From contig NZ_JAELVM010000002.1 of the NCBI RefSeq assembly GCF_016745235.1, forward strand, positions 310,001-374,000: a DNA stretch of 64,000 nt, read 5' to 3'. The notes beneath the pieces are model-generated. The model was not told the DNA's origin, did no database searches, and worked only from the letters and a program-made list of their open reading frames with translations. This document shows positions 1-8,964 of the stretch, one piece after another (the first letter of the stretch is position 1; every line of letters starts with the position of its first letter). The translations under genes and the position numbers were made by a program. This stretch comes from Chryseobacterium endalhagicum. GTDB taxonomy: Bacteria; Bacteroidota; Bacteroidia; Flavobacteriales; Weeksellaceae.

Positions 1-1
1 A

Positions 2-715
2 AAAGCTAAGAAAAAATCTTATGCGCTGAAGACCATGGCAGATTACCACGGAAAATCTTTAGAAATTGATTTCAACGGAATGCTGCTGAATTTCAATGGA
101 AAAGAATTCTGGACCACACTCACAGGAAGATTCAATGTATATAACCTCTTGTTGGTGTTCGGAATTGCCGAAGAGCTTGGTTTTGAACAGGACGAAATCC
201 TTCAGGCAATCAGCAAACTGAAAAGAGTTTCCGGAAGATTTGAAACATTTAAATCAGACGGCGGAATTTTCTTCATCGTGGATTATGCACACACGCCGGA
301 TGCTTTGGAAAATATTCTGGACAGCATTAATGACATCAGAACAAAGAATGAGAGACTGATCACCGTTTTTGGATGCGGAGGCGACAGAGATCACTCCAAA
401 AGACCTGAAATGGGAAATATTGCCACTAAAAAATCAACGCTGGCAATCATCACTTCAGATAATCCGAGAACAGAAGATCCTGCGCAGATCATCAAAGAAA
501 TTGAAGCAGGTGTTGAATCTCAGAACTTCAGCAAATACACTTCAATTCCCGACAGAAAAGAAGCGATAAAAATGGCAATCAGGTTCGCAGAACCAAAAGA
601 TATAGTATTAGTTGCCGGAAAAGGCCACGAAAACTATCAGGACATCAATGGCGTAAAACACCATTTTGACGACAAAGAAACGATCAACGAACTTTGGAAG
701 TTAATGAGTAAATAA
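2..715 (+). CDS. murE: UDP-N-acetylmuramoyl-tripeptide synthetase (MurE), 3' part
   Basis: C-terminal 237 residues of MurE, the cytoplasmic ligase that adds the third amino acid to UDP-MurNAc-L-Ala-D-Glu. The frame is open to the window edge, so the start lies outside; the ATG at 35 is internal. Visible motifs are the Mur ligase DYAHTPDAL segment, FGCGGDRDHSKRPEMG, the DNPR signature at about 458-469 that in this family marks meso-diaminopimelate specificity, and AGKGHE near the end. It heads the division and cell wall operon seen here. Identity is firm; DAP specificity rests on the DNPR motif. Confidence 0.95.
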   Translation, partial: KAKKKSYALKTMADYHGKSLEIDFNGMLLNFNGKEFWTTLTGRFNVYNLLLVFGIAEELGFEQDEILQAISKLKRVSGRFETFKSDGGIFFIVDYAHTPDALENILDSINDIRTKNERLITVFGCGGDRDHSKRPEMGNIATKKSTLAIITSDNPRTEDPAQIIKEIEAGVESQNFSKYTSIPDRKEAIKMAIRFAEPKDIVLVAGKGHENYQDINGVKHHFDDKETINELWKLMSK

Positions 716-763
716 ACTGATATTAATTTAAAAATTGAATTTATTTAATGATTTAAAAATTTG

Positions 764-1144
764 ATGATGACTAAGAATTTTGAAAATTTCCCGGTTTAGA
801 TCAAGAGTTTAGATCTTATTGAAAAAGTGTATCAGTTTATCAGAAGCGGAAATTTAGAAAGAGAATTTGAATTTAATAACCAAATAAAAAGAGCCGGATT
901 TTCAATATCCAACAATATTGCAGAAGGCTCGGAATATAATAATAACAGACAGTTTATTAAATATTTAAAAATTGCAAAAGGCAGTTGTGCCGAAGTTAGA
1001 AGTATGATGATTGTAAGTAAAAGATTAAAACTGGGAGACGAAAACAAGGCGGAAGAAATCATTAATCTTTCACGGGAAGTTTCTTCTAATATTTCAAACT
1101 TTATTAAGTATTTAAGTGAAAACATGGAGAAACCCCATCTTTAA
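764..1144 (+). pseudogene. four-helix-bundle (S23/IVS-type) protein with in-frame stop
   Basis: Encodes a small helical protein of the four-helix-bundle family first noted in 23S rRNA intervening sequences; the cellular role is unknown. The typical signature is present (IKRAGFSISNNIAEGSE, then IKYLKIAKGSCAEVRS). Reading from ATG 764 or 767 gives FENFPV, then TAG at 797-799, then IKSLDLIEKVYQF. Relatives usually have Trp after that Val (VW-x-K-S), so one G-to-A change (TGG to TAG) probably broke the gene. A shorter frame from GTG 827 (105 aa) remains open but lacks helix one. The gene is an oddity inside the cell wall operon, between murE and mraY. Confidence 0.7.
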
Positions 1145-1183
1145 TCTTTAAATAAATTAAATTTTTAAATTAAAAAAAAGGAC

Positions 1184-2425
1184 ATGCTATACTATCTATA
1201 CGAATATCTAACCAGTCAGGGAATCCACATACCGGGATTGGGAATGCTGAAATACATTTCTTTCCGCGCCGGGATTGCTGTGCTGTTTTCTCTTATCATT
1301 GCATTGGTCTATGGAAAGAGAATCATCAACTATCTGAGAGCAAAACAGATGGGCGAGCTGGTACGTGACCTTGGATTAGACGGACAAAAGCAAAAAGAGG
1401 GAACCCCAACCATGGGAGGACTGATCATCATTATTGCCACGATTATTCCCGTACTTCTGTTTACCCGCATCACCAATGTATATATCGTCCTGCTGCTGGT
1501 TTCAATGTTGTGGATGGGTGCCATAGGTTTCGTAGATGATTATTTGAAGAAAGTAAAGAAAAATAAAGACGGGCTTAGCGGAAAATTTAAAATCGTAGGC
1601 CAGGTCGGATTGGGGCTAATTGTCGGAATTACAATGTATTTCCATCCCGATATTACCGTTAAAAGAAAATATGCAGATGCAAAAGTAGTAAACAGAAACA
1701 ATGTAGAGCAGAATTTCATGCCTACCGAAAAAATTACTGTTTCTACCGTTCCGTTTGCCAAGAATAATGAATTCGATTACAGTGGAATTTTGTTTTGGAT
1801 GAATGATAAAGATGCCCATGAGTGGGCATGGATTGTCTTTATTCCAATCGTTATTTTCATCGTTACAGCCGTATCAAACGGAGCCAATATTACGGATGGG
1901 ATCGACGGGCTTGCGGCAGGGACCAGCGCCATTATACTGCTTACCCTCGCCCTGTTCGCCTACCTTTCCGGGAACATCATCTTTGCAGACTATCTGAACA
2001 TCATGTTCCTCCCGAATATGGGGGAAACCACGATTTTTGCAGTAGCCATGGTAGGTGCCGTGATCGGGTTCTTCTGGTACAATACCTATCCTGCCCAGGT
2101 TTTCATGGGCGACACCGGAAGTCTGATGCTGGGAGGAGTGATTGCCGTTTTAGCCATCATCCTGAGAAAAGAACTTCTGATTCCGGTTTTATGCGGGATC
2201 TTCCTGATTGAAAATATATCTGTCATGCTGCAGGTTATTGTTTTCAAATACAGAAAAAGAAAATACGGGCTGGAATATGCCCAGAATAATAGATTTTTTA
2301 GAATGTCACCATTACACCACCATTATCAGAAAGGCGGGTTCCATGAGAGCAAGATCGTCAACAGAATGATCATCATCGGAGTAATGCTGGCTATTGTATG
2401 CCTGATCACATTAAAAATGAGATAA
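1184..2425 (+). CDS. mraY: phospho-N-acetylmuramoyl-pentapeptide-transferase (MraY)
   Basis: Integral membrane enzyme that moves phospho-MurNAc-pentapeptide from UDP to undecaprenyl phosphate, giving lipid I. At 413 aa it is longer than the ~360-aa E. coli enzyme because of an extra hydrophilic stretch at about residues 160-215, a feature I associate with Bacteroidota. Family motifs are TPTMGG, VDDYLKK (metal-binding Asp pair), [19 protein letters not shown] and the SPLHHHYQ histidine motif. About ten hydrophobic segments are visible. The start ATG 1184 follows an A-rich tract; there is no Shine-Dalgarno, as is usual in this phylum. Position between murE and murD fits. Confidence 0.96.
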   Translation: MLYYLYEYLTSQGIHIPGLGMLKYISFRAGIAVLFSLIIALVYGKRIINYLRAKQMGELVRDLGLDGQKQKEGTPTMGGLIIIIATIIPVLLFTRITNVYIVLLLVSMLWMGAIGFVDDYLKKVKKNKDGLSGKFKIVGQVGLGLIVGITMYFHPDITVKRKYADAKVVNRNNVEQNFMPTEKITVSTVPFAKNNEFDYSGILFWMNDKDAHEWAWIVFIPIVIFIVTAVSNGANITDGIDGLAAGTSAIILLTLALFAYLSGNIIFADYLNIMFLPNMGETTIFAVAMVGAVIGFFWYNTYPAQVFMGDTGSLMLGGVIAVLAIILRKELLIPVLCGIFLIENISVMLQVIVFKYRKRKYGLEYAQNNRFFRMSPLHHHYQKGGFHESKIVNRMIIIGVMLAIVCLITLKMR

Positions 2426-2509
2426 AACTTTGTGTAAAGTATGAAGTGTTAATACAAATCCAAATTACATTAATACATTATACATTATACATTTTACAAA
2501 AGAATAGAT
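2426..2509. repeat. TACATT-type imperfect inverted repeat in mraY-murD spacer
   Basis: The spacer holds a left arm GTAAAGTATGAAGTGTTAAT and a right part with three TACATT(A/T) units (2465-2498) whose reverse complement resembles the left arm. Related sequence fills the murD-ftsW, murG-murC and murC-ftsQ spacers. Confidence 0.55.
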
Positions 2510-3835
2510 ATGAAAATAGTTGTTTTAGGAGGTGGAGAGAGCGGATGCGGAGCTGCTTATTTAGCAAAAAAACAAGGTCTGGAGGTTTTTCTTTCAGACA
2601 AAGGAGCTATTAAGGATAACTATAAGCAGTTTTTAGCCGAAAATGAAATTGAATTTGAAGAAGGAAACCACAACGAAGAAAGAATTTTAAATGCCGACTG
2701 GATTGTAAAAAGCCCGGGAATTCCAAAAAAAGCGGAAATCGTTAATAAAATTCACGAAAAAGGAATAAGACTTTCCTCTGAAATTGAATTCGCTTCAGAA
2801 TTTACCGATGCCAAGATTATTGCCATTACAGGAAGCAACGGAAAAACAACCACCACTTCCCTGATCTACTATATCCTGAAAAATGACGGACTGAACGTAG
2901 GACTGGGAGGAAATATAGGATACAGCTTTGCCAAGCAGGTAGCCGATGAAAACCATGAATATTATGTACTGGAAGTAAGTTCTTTCCAGTTAGATGATAT
3001 CCAGAATTTCAGACCCTACATCTCTTTGCTGCTGAACCTTTCCCAGGATCATCTGGACCAGTACAACTACAATTATGAAGAATATGCTCTGGCTAAATTC
3101 AGAATTGCAGAAAACCAGGAAAATGATAATTTCTTCATCTACAACAAAGATGATGAAATGAGTAAAAACATCCTGGAGAAGCTGGAAATAAAGGCGAAAA
3201 TGATTCCTTTCTCCACAAAAGAAAAACTGGCTGAAGGAGGTTTTATCAATGATGATGAGATCGTGGTAAAAATGAAGGACGAATTCTCAATGAAAATTGA
3301 CAAGCTTTCCCTTCTTGGAAACCACAATGTAGCAAACAGCTTAGCCGCTTCCATAGCCGGTAAAATACTGGAAATCAACAATGAGAGCATCAGAAACTCA
3401 TTAATGACTTTCCAGGCGGTGGAGCACAGACTTGAATTCGTAACAGAAACCAATGGTGTAAAATACATCAACGACAGCAAAGCAACGAATGTAAATGCCA
3501 CCTACTACGCTTTAGAAAGCATGAAAACACCGACAGTCTGGATCGTAGGAGGATTAGATAAAGGAAACGACTACTCGGAAATTGAGGAACTCGTTAAAAG
3601 AAAAGTAAAGGCCATTGTATGTCTGGGAATAGACAATACAAAGATCATCAACTTCTTCAAAGACAAAAAAGAATTCATCTACGACACGTCAAGCATGGAA
3701 GAAGCCGTGAACATATCAAAATCACTGGCTAAAAGCGGAGATACCGTTTTACTTTCCCCATGCTGCGCAAGTTTTGACCTTTTCAAAAGCTATGAAGACA
3801 GAGGAAAACAGTTTAAAGAGCAGGTATTAAAGTAA
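2510..3835 (+). CDS. murD: UDP-N-acetylmuramoyl-L-alanine--D-glutamate ligase (MurD)
   Basis: Cytoplasmic ATP-dependent ligase adding D-glutamate to UDP-MurNAc-L-Ala. The 441-aa length is normal for MurD. The N-terminal uridine-binding domain starts MKIVVLGGGESG; the ATP P-loop GSNGKTTTT is at residues 108-116; the C-terminal domain shows NDSKATN and the family motif LSPCCASFDLF. It lies between mraY and ftsW, as expected in the cluster. The last codons and stop run into the TACATT-type repeat that fills the following spacer. Confidence 0.96.
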   Translation: MKIVVLGGGESGCGAAYLAKKQGLEVFLSDKGAIKDNYKQFLAENEIEFEEGNHNEERILNADWIVKSPGIPKKAEIVNKIHEKGIRLSSEIEFASEFTDAKIIAITGSNGKTTTTSLIYYILKNDGLNVGLGGNIGYSFAKQVADENHEYYVLEVSSFQLDDIQNFRPYISLLLNLSQDHLDQYNYNYEEYALAKFRIAENQENDNFFIYNKDDEMSKNILEKLEIKAKMIPFSTKEKLAEGGFINDDEIVVKMKDEFSMKIDKLSLLGNHNVANSLAASIAGKILEINNESIRNSLMTFQAVEHRLEFVTETNGVKYINDSKATNVNATYYALESMKTPTVWIVGGLDKGNDYSEIEELVKRKVKAIVCLGIDNTKIINFFKDKKEFIYDTSSMEEAVNISKSLAKSGDTVLLSPCCASFDLFKSYEDRGKQFKEQVLK

Positions 3836-3902
3836 GTAAAAAGTAAAATGTCGGGTGTAAAAAGTACATTTTACTTTGTACATCATACATGAATACAAAA
3901 AT
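3836..3902. repeat. TACATT-type repeat in murD-ftsW spacer
   Basis: Contains GTAAAAAGTACATTTTAC followed by TTTGTACATCATACATGAAT, the same sequence family as the spacers before murD, murC and ftsQ. Confidence 0.5.
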
Positions 3903-5141
3903 ATGGACGAACAGAACACAGAAAACAGAATTGAATTTCTAAAGGGCGATAAAGTGCTTTGGATGGTCATCCTTGTGATCTCCATTTTCTCTATCTTCCC
4001 GGTATACTCTGCAAGTTCAAATCTGGAATATATCGTGAACAACGGGACCACCACAGGTCACGTGATCAAGCATATGTTCTTTGTGGTCTTAGGTCTGGTG
4101 ATTATGAGAGTCGTGGGAATGGTAAAATACGAGTACATCGGAAAGCTCAGCAGCATTCTGCTTGGTTTAATGATTGTCCTGCTCGTTGTCACCATGTTTA
4201 CAGGTCAGACCATTGATGGTGCCAGTGCTTCAAGATGGCTGAAAATCCCGGGAACACCCATCTCATTCCAGCCCTCATCATTTGCATTTTTAATGCTGAT
4301 TATTTATCTGTGCAGGTACCTTACCAAAAAGATAACACGGGAAAGACTTCCGATAGAGAACATTATGTATATCTTCGGGCCTATCCTTCTGGTTTTTGTA
4401 CTGGTTGCAAAAGATAACGGTTCAACAGCATTGATGATTCTGATGGTTTCCGTAATTGTTCTGATTATCGGACAGCTCCACTGGAAATACATTGCAGGTT
4501 TTATCTCATCCTCATTTGTAGCCATCATCCTGTTTCTGATTATAGCACTGAATACCAACCTCATCGGTGGTAACCGTGTCCATACATGGATGAGCCGTAT
4601 AGAAACATTTACCTCCAGTAAAGCAAAAACTGCTGATGTAGATGACGAAAGCGTAAAGGCAAAAAACTATCAGGTAATGCAGGCAAAGGCAGCCATCGTT
4701 CACGGCGGAATTACCGGAATGGGACCAGGAAAAAGTGCTTTAAAACAAATGCTTCCACAGTCTGCCTCCGACTTTATTTTTGCAGTAATTGTAGAAGAAT
4801 ATGGATTAATTGGCGCAGCATTCCTGATCAGTCTCTATCTCATCATGATGATCCGGATCGTAATGATCGCCAGTAAAATGCCTGCCTTTTTCGGATCGTT
4901 GCTCGTGCTCAGTCTCGGGGTGATGATCTTCATTCAGCTAGCAGTGAATATTGCTGTAGCAGTCAACCTGATCCCGGTAACAGGACAGCCCCTGCCACTG
5001 ATAAGTTATGGAGGAACCTCCATGCTGGTCACCTACCTCCAGCTTGGAATAATTTTAAATATAAGCTCAAGGATCCAGATATACGATGAAGAAGGAATGG
5101 GCAAAAAACAAAGCGTAGCAGAAATTAACGATATCGCATAA
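3903..5141 (+). CDS. ftsW: SEDS peptidoglycan polymerase FtsW
   Basis: Polytopic membrane protein of the SEDS family (FtsW/RodA/SpoVE) that polymerises lipid II at the septum with a partner class B PBP. The frame is open from 3876, but the first nine residues are repeat sequence; ATG 3903 (MDEQNTENR) precedes the first membrane segment and gives 412 aa. Family motifs are PQSASDFIFAVIVEEYGLIG and, near the end, VTGQPLPLISYGGTSML. About ten hydrophobic segments are visible. Position between murD and murG distinguishes FtsW from RodA. Confidence 0.94.
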   Translation: MDEQNTENRIEFLKGDKVLWMVILVISIFSIFPVYSASSNLEYIVNNGTTTGHVIKHMFFVVLGLVIMRVVGMVKYEYIGKLSSILLGLMIVLLVVTMFTGQTIDGASASRWLKIPGTPISFQPSSFAFLMLIIYLCRYLTKKITRERLPIENIMYIFGPILLVFVLVAKDNGSTALMILMVSVIVLIIGQLHWKYIAGFISSSFVAIILFLIIALNTNLIGGNRVHTWMSRIETFTSSKAKTADVDDESVKAKNYQVMQAKAAIVHGGITGMGPGKSALKQMLPQSASDFIFAVIVEEYGLIGAAFLISLYLIMMIRIVMIASKMPAFFGSLLVLSLGVMIFIQLAVNIAVAVNLIPVTGQPLPLISYGGTSMLVTYLQLGIILNISSRIQIYDEEGMGKKQSVAEINDIA

Positions 5142-5149
5142 CCCATAAA

Positions 5150-5197
5150 GAGTCCCAACGGGACGACTTATACCAGGGTAGGATAAAAAATCCTATC
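5150..5197. repeat. REP-like double hairpin, copy 1 (GTCCC/GGGAC type)
   Basis: GTCCCaacGGGAC hairpin followed by a second hairpin built on GGATAaaaaaaTCC. The same two-hairpin layout recurs at 5221 and 8883. Confidence 0.7.
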
Positions 5198-5220
5198 TAA
5201 AAAATGAAAATAATAAAAAA

Positions 5221-5265
5221 GAGTCCCAACGGGACGATTTAACAAAGAATAGGATAAAATCCTAT
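5221..5265. repeat. REP-like double hairpin, copy 2
   Basis: GTCCCaacGGGAC then AGGATaaaATCCT. It is a tandem partner of copy 1, in the same orientation, and ends 16 bases before the murG start codon. Confidence 0.7.
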
Positions 5266-5281
5266 TATATTTTAAAAAAAA

Positions 5282-6394
5282 ATGAACAAAAAATTAAAAG
5301 TAGTATTATCCGGCGGCGGTACAGGAGGACACATCTTCCCGGCCATTGCCATTGCAGATGAAATCAAAAAAAGATTTCCTGATACCGAATTTTTGTTCAT
5401 AGGTGCCAACGGAAAAATGGAAATGGAAAAAGTTCCGCAGGCAGGTTATAAAATTGAAGGAATTGATATCGCCGGAATCGACAGAGGAAACTTATTATCC
5501 AATATCGGGCTCCCATTCAAAATTCTGAAAAGCTTGTCCAGATCGAAAAAGATCATTAAAAACTTCGCTCCGGATTTTGCAGTAGGAACAGGAGGTTTTG
5601 CCAGCGGACCGGCTTTATATGAAGCAAGCAAATTGGGAATTCCAATCTTTATTCAGGAGCAGAATGCCCATGCCGGTGTAACGAATAAAATTTTAAGCAA
5701 GAAAGCCAAAGCTGTTTTTACGGCCTATCCTAAAGTAGAAGGTTTTCCCGCTGAAAAAATAAAATTCCTGGGTAATCCTATTCGTGAGAATATCATTACA
5801 GGAATGCAGGAAACTGCCCAGGCAAAAGAAAAAATGAATCTTGACAAAGGCAAATTGACGATTTTATCCGTCGGTGGTTCTTTAGGCTCAAGAACATTAA
5901 ACAATGGTTGGAAAGAAAACCTGGAAAACCTTAAAGAAAAAGGCTATCAGTTAATCTGGCAAACCGGAAAACTGGATTACAATGAATTAAGCAGTGAGTC
6001 CCGGATCTCGGAGCTCGGATCTCAGGTTCAGTTGAAAGAGTTCATCAAAGATATGGAACTGGCCTACTCTGCAGCTGACATCATTGTTTCAAGAGCAGGA
6101 GCCATTGCCATTTCAGAGCTGGCAGTAGCGAAAAAACCGGTTCTTCTGGTCCCTTTCCCGTTTGCAGCGGAAGACCATCAGACCAAAAATGCCATGAATC
6201 TGGTTGAAAAAAATGCAGCCAGAATGGTAAAAGACTCTGAAATGCAGGAAAAATTCTGGAATACTCTGGAAGAAATCTGCAGCAGTGAAAAGGTAAGAAA
6301 AGAAATGTCTCAGAACCTGGAATATTTTGCCAAGCCAAACGCTGCAAAAGAAATCGTAGACGAGATATTTAAAACTGTAAAAAGTACAGTGTAA
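5282..6394 (+). CDS. murG: UDP-GlcNAc--lipid I N-acetylglucosaminyltransferase (MurG)
   Basis: Peripheral inner-membrane GT-B glycosyltransferase that adds GlcNAc to lipid I to make lipid II. It has 370 aa. The glycine-rich loop SGGGTGGHIFPA is at residues 10-21, and the C-terminal UDP-GlcNAc site shows SRAGAIAISELAVAKKP and the PFPFAAEDHQTKNA segment. The final residues and stop (codons for VKSTV-stop) are made from the TACATT-type repeat that fills the spacer to murC. Two REP-like hairpins lie directly upstream. Confidence 0.96.
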   Translation: MNKKLKVVLSGGGTGGHIFPAIAIADEIKKRFPDTEFLFIGANGKMEMEKVPQAGYKIEGIDIAGIDRGNLLSNIGLPFKILKSLSRSKKIIKNFAPDFAVGTGGFASGPALYEASKLGIPIFIQEQNAHAGVTNKILSKKAKAVFTAYPKVEGFPAEKIKFLGNPIRENIITGMQETAQAKEKMNLDKGKLTILSVGGSLGSRTLNNGWKENLENLKEKGYQLIWQTGKLDYNELSSESRISELGSQVQLKEFIKDMELAYSAADIIVSRAGAIAISELAVAKKPVLLVPFPFAAEDHQTKNAMNLVEKNAARMVKDSEMQEKFWNTLEEICSSEKVRKEMSQNLEYFAKPNAAKEIVDEIFKTVKSTV

Positions 6395-6455
6395 AATGTA
6401 TTAACGACAAAAACATACATCAATACATTGTACATCATACATTAATACAAAAAGA
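6376..6455. repeat. TACATT-type repeat, murG end to murC start
   Basis: Left part GTAAAAAGTACAGTGTAAAA overlaps the last murG codons; right part ACATTGTACATCATACATTA faces it. Same family as the other cell wall operon spacers. Confidence 0.55.
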
Positions 6456-7829
6456 ATGAACATTTTAGAAACATATCAAAATTATTACTTCGTAGGAATC
6501 GGAGGTATAGGAATGAGTGCTTTGGCACGCTATTTCAATGCTTCCGGTAAGAAAGTGCTGGGCTACGACAAAACCAACACCAAGCTTACTGAACAGTTAA
6601 TGAAAGAAGGAATTGATATTGTTTTCGAAGATCATATTGACAGCAAAGTAACTGCGCTGCAAAAAGAAGACACCTTGGTGATCTATACCCCGGCTATTAA
6701 AACTCTGGGAATTCTGGATTATTTCAACCAGAATCAGTTTCAGGTTTTAAAACGCGCCAAAGTATTAGGCCTCATCACAGAAAATACAGACTGCATCGCT
6801 GTAGCAGGAACCCACGGAAAAACAACTACTTCTACATTGGTTTCACACTTATGCAAAGAGGCAGATCTTCCGTTTTCATGCTTTTTAGGTGGTATTTCAG
6901 AGAATTTCAAGTCAAATTTCCTTTATAACGGAACACAATATTCTGTTGTTGAAGCAGATGAATATGACAGAAGCTTCCTGAACCTCTCTCCGGACTGGGC
7001 TGTGGTAACTTCTACAGATGCGGACCATCTGGATATTTATGGAGATAAAAACCATATTGAAGAAGGTTTCAAACAGTTTGCGGCACTTGTCCCGGATGAT
7101 CAACAGTTATTTGTAAGAAAAGGACTGGATATTGGCCGCGACCACAAAACCTATGCGGTGAATGAAGAAGCAGATTATTATTCAGATAATCTCCGCATGG
7201 ATCATGACAAGATCTATTTTGATTTCCATACCCCATCCGAAACGGTAAAAGATTTTGTGTGGGAAATTCCAGGAATCCATAACGTGGAAAATGCGACTGC
7301 AGCATTAGCCATTCTTCACAATTTAGGAGTAGATTTTGAAACCCTGAAAAAGGCGATTGCCAATTTTAAAGGAATTAAAAGAAGATATACCAAGCATATC
7401 TATCCGAACGGTAAAATTTACATCGATGATTATGCCCACCACCCCACAGAAATTAATGCGGTAGTAAGCTCAATCAGAACGTTTTATCCGGATAAAAAGC
7501 TTCTGGTCGTTTTCCAGCCGCACCTGTTCAGCAGAACCAGGGATTTCGCAGATGGATTTGCTGAGAGCTTAAGTAAATCGGATGAATTGATCCTTCTCGA
7601 CATCTATCCTGCAAGAGAACTTCAGGAAAATTTCGAAGGGATAACCTCCGGATGGCTATTGGAAAAAGTGAATTTGGATAAAAAAGAAAGATCGGATCTG
7701 TCCGGTGCTTTTGAAAAAATAAAAGAAAAAGATTTTGACATCCTTCTCACCGTAGGCGCAGGAAATATTGATACCCTGTATGATCCTATTACAGAATGGA
7801 TAAATTCTTCTGTACAAAGTAAAATGTAA
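6456..7829 (+). CDS. murC: UDP-N-acetylmuramate--L-alanine ligase (MurC)
   Basis: Cytoplasmic ligase that attaches L-alanine to UDP-MurNAc, the first step of stem peptide assembly. It has 457 aa. The dinucleotide-like motif GIGGIGMSALA is at residues 14-24 and the P-loop GTHGKTTT at 118-125; the DYAHHPTEI segment is typical of MurC rather than Mpl. The last residues (VQSKM) read through sequence that belongs to the following repeat, so the native C-terminus may be repeat-derived. Confidence 0.95.
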   Translation: MNILETYQNYYFVGIGGIGMSALARYFNASGKKVLGYDKTNTKLTEQLMKEGIDIVFEDHIDSKVTALQKEDTLVIYTPAIKTLGILDYFNQNQFQVLKRAKVLGLITENTDCIAVAGTHGKTTTSTLVSHLCKEADLPFSCFLGGISENFKSNFLYNGTQYSVVEADEYDRSFLNLSPDWAVVTSTDADHLDIYGDKNHIEEGFKQFAALVPDDQQLFVRKGLDIGRDHKTYAVNEEADYYSDNLRMDHDKIYFDFHTPSETVKDFVWEIPGIHNVENATAALAILHNLGVDFETLKKAIANFKGIKRRYTKHIYPNGKIYIDDYAHHPTEINAVVSSIRTFYPDKKLLVVFQPHLFSRTRDFADGFAESLSKSDELILLDIYPARELQENFEGITSGWLLEKVNLDKKERSDLSGAFEKIKEKDFDILLTVGAGNIDTLYDPITEWINSSVQSKM

Positions 7830-7912
7830 AAAGTACAATGTACAGAGATCATTTAATAAAATAACTAATTGAAATACACAGTACATTGTACTTTATACAT
7901 TGTACAAAATAT
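7814..7912. repeat. TACATT-type inverted repeat, murC end to ftsQ start
   Basis: Left arm AAAATGTAAAAAGTACAATG and right arm TACATTGTACTTTATACATT are imperfect reverse complements, spanning the murC stop and running to the ftsQ start. This is the clearest member of the family. Confidence 0.65.
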
Positions 7913-8878
7913 ATGAAAAATAAATACAGAATATTAAAAATTGCTGTCACAGTGATCATCCTTGGATTACTGCTGAGTTTCTCATTGAAGAGATTCAGCG
8001 GCCAGAAGATCACGGACAATAAGATTTCTGTAAAAATGAATGAAAAAACGCCCGTATACTTCATTGATGAAAGAGATATCCGGGAAATTGTAAAAAAAGA
8101 AAACCCTTCCGGAAAAGTAGGAGACCTGAATATTCCCGTACTTGAAAAGAAGATCAATGCGCTTCCGGCTGTAGACAGTGCCAATGTCTACTTAAACTTA
8201 AATGGAAAGCTTTATCTGGATATCAGGCAAAGAGTGCCCGCATTCAGATTGAATAAAGACGGAAGAGACTTTTATGTAGACGAAAAAGGAACCGAGTTTC
8301 CCATTTCAAAAACATACTCCCATCCGTGCATGCTGGTAACAGGAAACGTAAAGCCCGAGGAGTATGAAAAGCTGGCAGAACTGGTGAATAAGATTGATAA
8401 AGATGATTTCAGCAAAAAATTCTTTATCGGAATTTCAAAAAGCAAAGACGATTATAATCTCCTCACCAGTGACGGAAATTATAAAGTAGAAATAGGAGAT
8501 CTGGATAATATCGAATTCAAAGTAAAAGGACTCAAAACCTTTGTCGAAAAATATCTGGTATTCCAGGATCCTCAAAAATACAGCATGGTCTCAGTGAAAT
8601 ACCAGAACCAGATTGTAACCACTTTAAATCCTTATTTCAAAGAAAACGACAGTATTCTGAAAGCAGGAAATAAAGAACTGGCAAAGACCCCAATCCTCGC
8701 AGCAGTGAAGAAACCGGACATCATGCCAAAAACCGCTGATATCAAAAAGGCAAAAACAGCATCAGCAAAACCTAAGGAAAAAGCAAAGCCAAAAACGACC
8801 GCCAAACCAAAGGAAACAAAAAAAACTGAGAAAAAGCCCACGGTCGCAAAGCCCAAAGCAAAAGTAAAAATAGAATAA
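7913..8878 (+). CDS. ftsQ: cell division protein FtsQ/DivIB-like
   Basis: Single-pass divisome protein linking early and late division proteins. ATG 7913 (MKNKYRILK) is chosen because the nine upstream in-frame residues are repeat sequence. There is one membrane segment at about residues 8-26, then a periplasmic POTRA/FtsQ-like region (residues ~35-120, with PVYFIDERDIREIV and the paralog-typical QRVPAFRL), then a beta-rich domain. The last ~55 residues are a Lys/Pro/Ala/Thr tail of KPKEKAKPK-type repeats, not a feature of E. coli FtsQ. Order murC-ftsQ-ftsA-ftsZ supports the call. Confidence 0.88.
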   Translation: MKNKYRILKIAVTVIILGLLLSFSLKRFSGQKITDNKISVKMNEKTPVYFIDERDIREIVKKENPSGKVGDLNIPVLEKKINALPAVDSANVYLNLNGKLYLDIRQRVPAFRLNKDGRDFYVDEKGTEFPISKTYSHPCMLVTGNVKPEEYEKLAELVNKIDKDDFSKKFFIGISKSKDDYNLLTSDGNYKVEIGDLDNIEFKVKGLKTFVEKYLVFQDPQKYSMVSVKYQNQIVTTLNPYFKENDSILKAGNKELAKTPILAAVKKPDIMPKTADIKKAKTASAKPKEKAKPKTTAKPKETKKTEKKPTVAKPKAKVKIE

Positions 8879-8882
8879 CACA

Positions 8883-8928
8883 GAGTCCCGAAGGGACGAT
8901 TGAACAAAGGATAGGATAAAATCCTGTC
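8883..8928. repeat. REP-like double hairpin, copy 3
   Basis: GTCCCgaaGGGAC followed by AGGATaaaATCCT, in the ftsQ-ftsA spacer; same layout and orientation as copies 1 and 2 in front of murG. Confidence 0.7.
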
Positions 8929-8964
8929 AATGGATAAAAAGGAAAAAAATCAAATCGACATAAA

